From positions 3,038,001 to 3,102,000 of the forward strand of contig NC_083603.1 in assembly GCF_029168945.1 (NCBI RefSeq): a stretch of 64,000 nucleotides of DNA, read 5' to 3'. Numbering within the stretch: the first letter of the stretch is position 1; each line of letters begins with the position of its first letter. The notes beneath the pieces are model-generated. The model ran no database searches. It was not told the origin of the DNA and saw only the letters and a list, made by a program, of their open reading frames with translations. The DNA comes from Cannabis sativa. Taxonomy: Eukaryota > Streptophyta > Magnoliopsida > Rosales > Cannabaceae. A program made the position numbers and the translations under genes. Below are positions 61,101-64,000 of this stretch, piece by piece.

Positions 61101-62044
61101 GAACAATGAACCACATAGATGAAACCCAATAACGTATTACAGAGGGTAAAACACAAAAGAGATTAAAGGAAAGAAATAATCAAACCTTCTATATTTTAAA
61201 GGTTTAGGAAGAGCAGAGAAGATGTTGAACCTTCGTGGTGCCGACTATGGAGAGAGAGAGGAGTTGTGTCGTGCGTGGCCATGAGAGAGATGGGTACGCG
61301 GTGAGAGGAACACGGAGAGAGGGAATCGTGGATGATAGGGGAGCGATGGGGGTCGGAATATTGCCGAGCTATACCACAATTTCGATTTGGAGAAGAGAAT
61401 GAATAGTCTGCTTATTTCTCGATTTGGGTTTAGAGGAAATAGAGATTCAACGTCCGTTTAAAGAACTTGAAACCATTTTTGTGAGTTTTTATAACTGACT
61501 ATATAGTCATATTCAACCTTTCTAAACCGACGCAACAAACCAATTAAAATTTTTAATATTGTACTTTTCCCGTCGGTTTTTTCATTACTGTCTAATTAGT
61601 AACAGACGCAAATAATATTTTTTTAGCGTCAGTTTAAAACAGTTGCATAAATACATGCCTGACTATTTACGTCGGTCAACGAAATGAACAGTAGCGTTGA
61701 CCGACGTAAATAGTGTAATTTGTAGTAGTGGAAAGAAAATATTGCTCGAATTTCTAGTAACATTTGGCCGATTTGATTTCACCAATGGAGAAATATATAA
61801 CTTTATTTTAATGAAAATAATTTATTTTCGATTTTAACAGGTTTTGTACAAGGCAATGAAAGGTTTTGGAACCAATGACACCACATTGATTAGGGTAATT
61901 GTAACAAGGACTGAAATAGATATGCAATACATTAAGGCTGAATATCTTAAGAAGTACAAGAAACCATTGAATGATGCAGTTCATTCTGAAACATCAGGCC
62001 ATTATAGGACCTTTCTTCTCTCCCTTTTGGGTCCGAATAATTAG
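55143..62044 (+). CDS. Annexin, D5-like
   Basis: Ca2+-dependent phospholipid-binding protein of the plant annexin family. Exons: 55143-55218, 55461-55606, 55799-56017, 56636-56848, 56983-57072 and 61841-62044. They join in frame to 315 residues, the normal length. All four annexin repeats are visible: repeat I with KGFGCD and YSEDL; repeat II with [12 protein letters not shown] and a CSRTPSQIQ stretch; repeat III with [14 protein letters not shown]; repeat IV with [14 protein letters not shown], ending [14 protein letters not shown]. The calcium-type G.GTD loop is exact only in repeat III (LGTD); repeats I and IV have GCD and GTN, so calcium binding may be reduced. The last intron (57073-61840) is 4.8 kb because of a CACTA transposon. 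Both splice sites of that intron remain intact. The D5 assignment rests on overall similarity and the C-terminus. Confidence 0.92.
58120..60900. other. Interior of the CACTA element, no intact gene
   Basis: AT-rich sequence between the left subterminal repeats and the captured fragment. Several short minus-strand frames (for example 60242-60641) show no recognisable family. It may hold further captured or intronic sequence. Confidence 0.4.
60917..60980 (-). pseudogene. Captured SUMO-activating enzyme (SAE2/UBA2) exon fragment
   Basis: On the minus strand the frame reads [21 protein letters not shown], the nucleotide-binding (Rossmann) start of E1-type enzymes, closest in my memory to SAE2/UBA2 ([21 protein letters not shown]). 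It is followed directly by GTGAGT at 60916-60911, a good splice donor, where this exon would be expected to end. The upstream side is compressed ('gttaaagggtgggtgg'), so the reading is broken there. It is a fragment only, carried inside the CACTA element in the opposite orientation to the annexin gene. Confidence 0.6.
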
Positions 62045-62417
62045 TCTAAAAATGAATTGGATTTGATTTACTATTGTTATCAGTGTAATTTAATATCGAG
62101 TCTCTCACATATTCTCTGTGAGACAAGACATCAATAATGATTTGTTATGTTATGAGTGTTGGGTGTTATAAAGTGCCTTATAATAATGGTTTATGTAATG
62201 TTGTTAATTACAAAACTTTGTGTTTGTTTAAGATTTCTTGCAACAAATTAGCTATAGAATTAATGATTATTATGAATAGAAATTTTTTATAGTGGATATA
62301 CTAATTTAGGTAACACAACTCAGAGCAAGAGCAAGAGCCAGTTTCCTTCCGAGTAATTAAACTCGAGCAGCACGGTTCTACAATCATACACATCCTTCTT
62401 AACAAAATCAGACTCTC
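62045..62417. other. 3' flank of the annexin gene
   Basis: This contains a fragment of the abundant MITE family (about 62070-62140, 'gttatcagtgtaatttaatatcgagtc') just after the stop codon, so part of the 3' untranslated region may be MITE-derived. Nothing else is recognised. Confidence 0.4.
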
Positions 62418-62762
62418 ACACCTCACTATGAGTACACAAACATTACTTCTCCATGGTTTGAAATGATTGTATTCCCGAAATTAGATATCTTGGGCTCGTA
62501 GTAAGAATCAAGTAAGGAACATCTCGAGCTTATTCTACGATAAAAACAAATCGAGAGATACTTGTGATGCAACCATGCCAATCCTCTAGCTATTCCCATG
62601 CAAATTTTAATACTCATACACCATTGCAGGATATCATCTTTGCTTTCAACTCAATGTAAGTAATCATGGAGATTCCTATTGGGCATGTGTTTGTAGACCA
62701 AAAACTTTTCATTTTCAACTGTGCAAAACCCTAAAAGAGGGATTAAGTAGTTGTGTTTCAAT
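62418..62762 (-). pseudogene. BIR-type LRR receptor-kinase fragment
   Basis: One continuous minus-strand frame reads LKHNYLIPLLGFCTVENEK, LVYKHMPNRNLHDYLH, a stop codon, then DILQW, KICMGIARGLAWLHH, ISSRCSLLDSYYEPKISNFG. These are kinase subdomains IV to VII in order. The HRNISS-like and YEPKISNFG strings point to the BIR1/At5g48380 group of LRR receptor kinases, where the catalytic Asp is often lost. The stop codon, missing glycine-rich loop and missing C-lobe show it is a remnant; no other part of the gene is in the window. Confidence 0.8.
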
Positions 62763-62863
62763 CTATAGTCAGAGCCAAAAACTCATATGCAAATTGGCTC
62801 TTGTTGTGTTACTAATTCTCATAACACTTTGGAAAACATACCCTTGTACATCATCCACATGTA

Positions 62864-63058
62864 GAGTCAGCCCTGAGTTAAAATGGGCTATAGGCAAGAA
62901 AAAAAAATTGAGCCCTTACTATAAAAGTAAATGGTATTTTAAAAATTATTAAAAAAAATATGCGTATTTTTTAAAAGGTATTTTTTTTTTATTTGAGCTC
63001 CTAAAATGAGTGGGCCCTAGGTGCGGGCCTAACCTGCTATGCCTAAGGCCAGTCCTGT
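62864..63058. repeat. ~190-bp hAT-like MITE, third copy
   Basis: It runs from 'gagtcagccctgagtt' to 'ctaaggccagtcctg' and matches 7776-7955 and 18381-18575, including the internal 'gtgggccctaggtgcgggcc' block. Non-coding. Confidence 0.6.
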
Positions 63059-63129
63059 CCACGTGTTTCCTCTTCCTATCACGTTAGCCATGATGAAATT
63101 GTCTGTTAGCTTTACAAGTTATATTGGAA

Positions 63130-63940
63130 TAAGTTTGTTGTGTAAATCCCCTTATAAGCTCAAGTTTAATACCCCATAATAGAACATTATAAGTGTGTCT
63201 TATGGCCAAGACTAGTATACACACACTCAAATAGAAGACTAACTGTTTTCAGTTACAATAAATAAAAGAAGAAGAAGAAAACTTATAGCTCAAATACTTC
63301 CTATGAGCCTAACTACCCTAACCAATTCTACAACTTATAAATAGCCAGATCAAAGCTCTCAAGAACTACCTAAAGCAATTTTTCATCTTCTGCGAGATGG
63401 GTTAGAGTGAGAGAGTAGAGAGTGAAGCTCCTCGGAGCTCTATTGTAATCCCATACACGAAGAAAGAAATAGAGAAAAGTTAGAGTAATATCGAGAGAAA
63501 AACAAAGAGAAAATAAAATAGTGAATAAAAAATATTATCAACCAAGAAATTGTGGTTTGAAATATAAAAAAAAAACACTTGTAATTATCTGTTGAATAGT
63601 GAAGATCAAGCTACTCTGAGGTGAGCTTGACGGAGAAGTAACCCATGTTCTGGGGTGAACTCCGAGATCAAATCTCTGTGTTCGATTCTACTTTTTGTTT
63701 GTTTTCTCAAATCCTAACTCTCATTAATTTGTTTATGTGTGTGAGTTCGTGTTCTTGATCTTGTGTGTGCGCTATTGATCTCTGGATCGTGTGTGTGCGA
63801 TCTGTTTGTAATCTTTGAGCTTGAACTTCTATGGTTTTTATCAAAGAAGGGGAAGAAGATTCGAGATTGTATCTCGAGAAGGCTAAATCGTTTAATAACT
63901 TTTAGGGTTTTGTTGTCTTGTTTGTTGGCCGGATCGAGTC
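63130..63940 (+). other. Unassigned, LTR-like or transcribed leader sequence
   Basis: 'cttataaatagcc' near 63336 is a good TATA box. It is followed by a 'gtaatcccatacacg' stretch and 'gaactccgagatcaaatctctgtgttcgattct', wording typical of retrotransposon LTRs. No inverted TG/CA ends, partner LTR or primer site is visible before the window ends, so a truncated LTR or the leader of an off-window gene are both possible. Short frames here have no recognisable domain. Confidence 0.3.
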
Positions 63941-63943
63941 CTC

Positions 63944-64000
63944 GCTACAAAAAATATTACTTCTAGTCACAATGAAAAAATTGTGACTAATTATAAATTA
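63944..64000. mobile_element. Possible start of another CACTA-like MITE, cut by the window end
   Basis: 'gctacaaaaaatattac' resembles the CACTACAAAAA terminus, and 'tagtcacaatgaaaaaattgtgacta' forms a hairpin typical of the subterminal part of small CACTA elements. The first bases do not read CACTA exactly and the other end is outside the window. Confidence 0.3.

Larger units (their letters stand above)
57772..61730. mobile_element. 3,959-bp CACTA transposon in the annexin intron, GAA target duplication
   Basis: It starts CACTACTACAAAAAGGAGTA and ends TGTAATTTGTAGTAGTG. GAA lies on both sides (57769-57771 and 61731-61733). Both subterminal regions (about 57790-58110 and 61500-61710) are filled with short repeats of the type GCGTCGGTTT / AAACCGACGC in both orientations, including a palindrome at 57829-57849. 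No transposase frame is visible, so it is non-autonomous. It contains at least one captured gene fragment (60917-60980). Confidence 0.93.

Noticed and set aside
1..64000. CRISPR arrays, bacterial operons, riboswitches
   Set aside because: No regularly spaced direct repeats with unique spacers or prokaryotic gene structure; all genes are intron-containing plant genes. Tandem arrays seen are microsatellites or minisatellites.
1..64000. tRNA or rRNA genes
   Set aside because: No complete cloverleaf with paired A and B boxes or rRNA segment was recognised by eye; the only box-like pair (28505-28625) fits a SINE fragment better. A tRNAscan-SE run would settle this.

Overview
This is a nuclear genome window from a flowering plant, almost certainly a eudicot. 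The evidence is AT-rich intergenic DNA, GT-AG introns, plant-specific genes (an outward K+ channel of the SKOR/GORK type, an annexin of the D5 type), Copia and CACTA transposons, and many short inverted-repeat elements (MITEs). A rosid such as a Cannabaceae member would fit, but the species cannot be fixed from sequence alone.

Layout: 1-4.1 kb is intergenic and repeat-rich, with a Mutator-like foldback element nested in an hAT-like repeat. 4.2-11.1 kb (+) is a 12-exon SKOR-like channel gene whose C-terminal KHA domain is missing. 12.3-29.1 kb (+) is a two-gene segment present twice: D-cysteine desulfhydrase copy 1 (12.3-16.1 kb) plus a broken BAP31-like gene (17.4 kb), then desulfhydrase copy 2 (19.5-24.1 kb, early stop) plus an intact BAP31-like gene (26.8-29.1 kb). 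A U6-like snRNA sequence lies at 19.1 kb. 29-33 kb is intergenic and holds a GC-rich minisatellite-bearing inverted-repeat element inside a Mutator-like foldback element. 33.2-43.3 kb is a complete 10-kb Copia LTR retrotransposon on the minus strand with a decayed polyprotein. 43.5-47.5 kb (-) is a seven-exon monoacylglycerol-lipase-like hydrolase gene. 47.5-55 kb is repeat-dense intergenic DNA with a second GC-rich element of the same family and a 338-bp CACTA MITE. 55.1-62.0 kb (+) is an annexin gene whose last intron carries a 3.96-kb CACTA transposon with a captured SUMO-E1 (UBA2/SAE2) fragment. A BIR-type receptor-kinase pseudogene fragment lies at 62.4-62.8 kb.

The genes do not form a pathway. 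Their arrangement reflects local tandem duplication and successive nested transposon insertions. Several insertions can be delimited exactly by target-site duplications: AATTTAAAA, CAACA, TAT and GAA. All exon models were built by eye from splice signals and family similarity; no transcript evidence was available. No unknown gene system is visible. The best candidate for something undescribed is the pair of GC-rich minisatellite elements at 31.9 and 51.1 kb.
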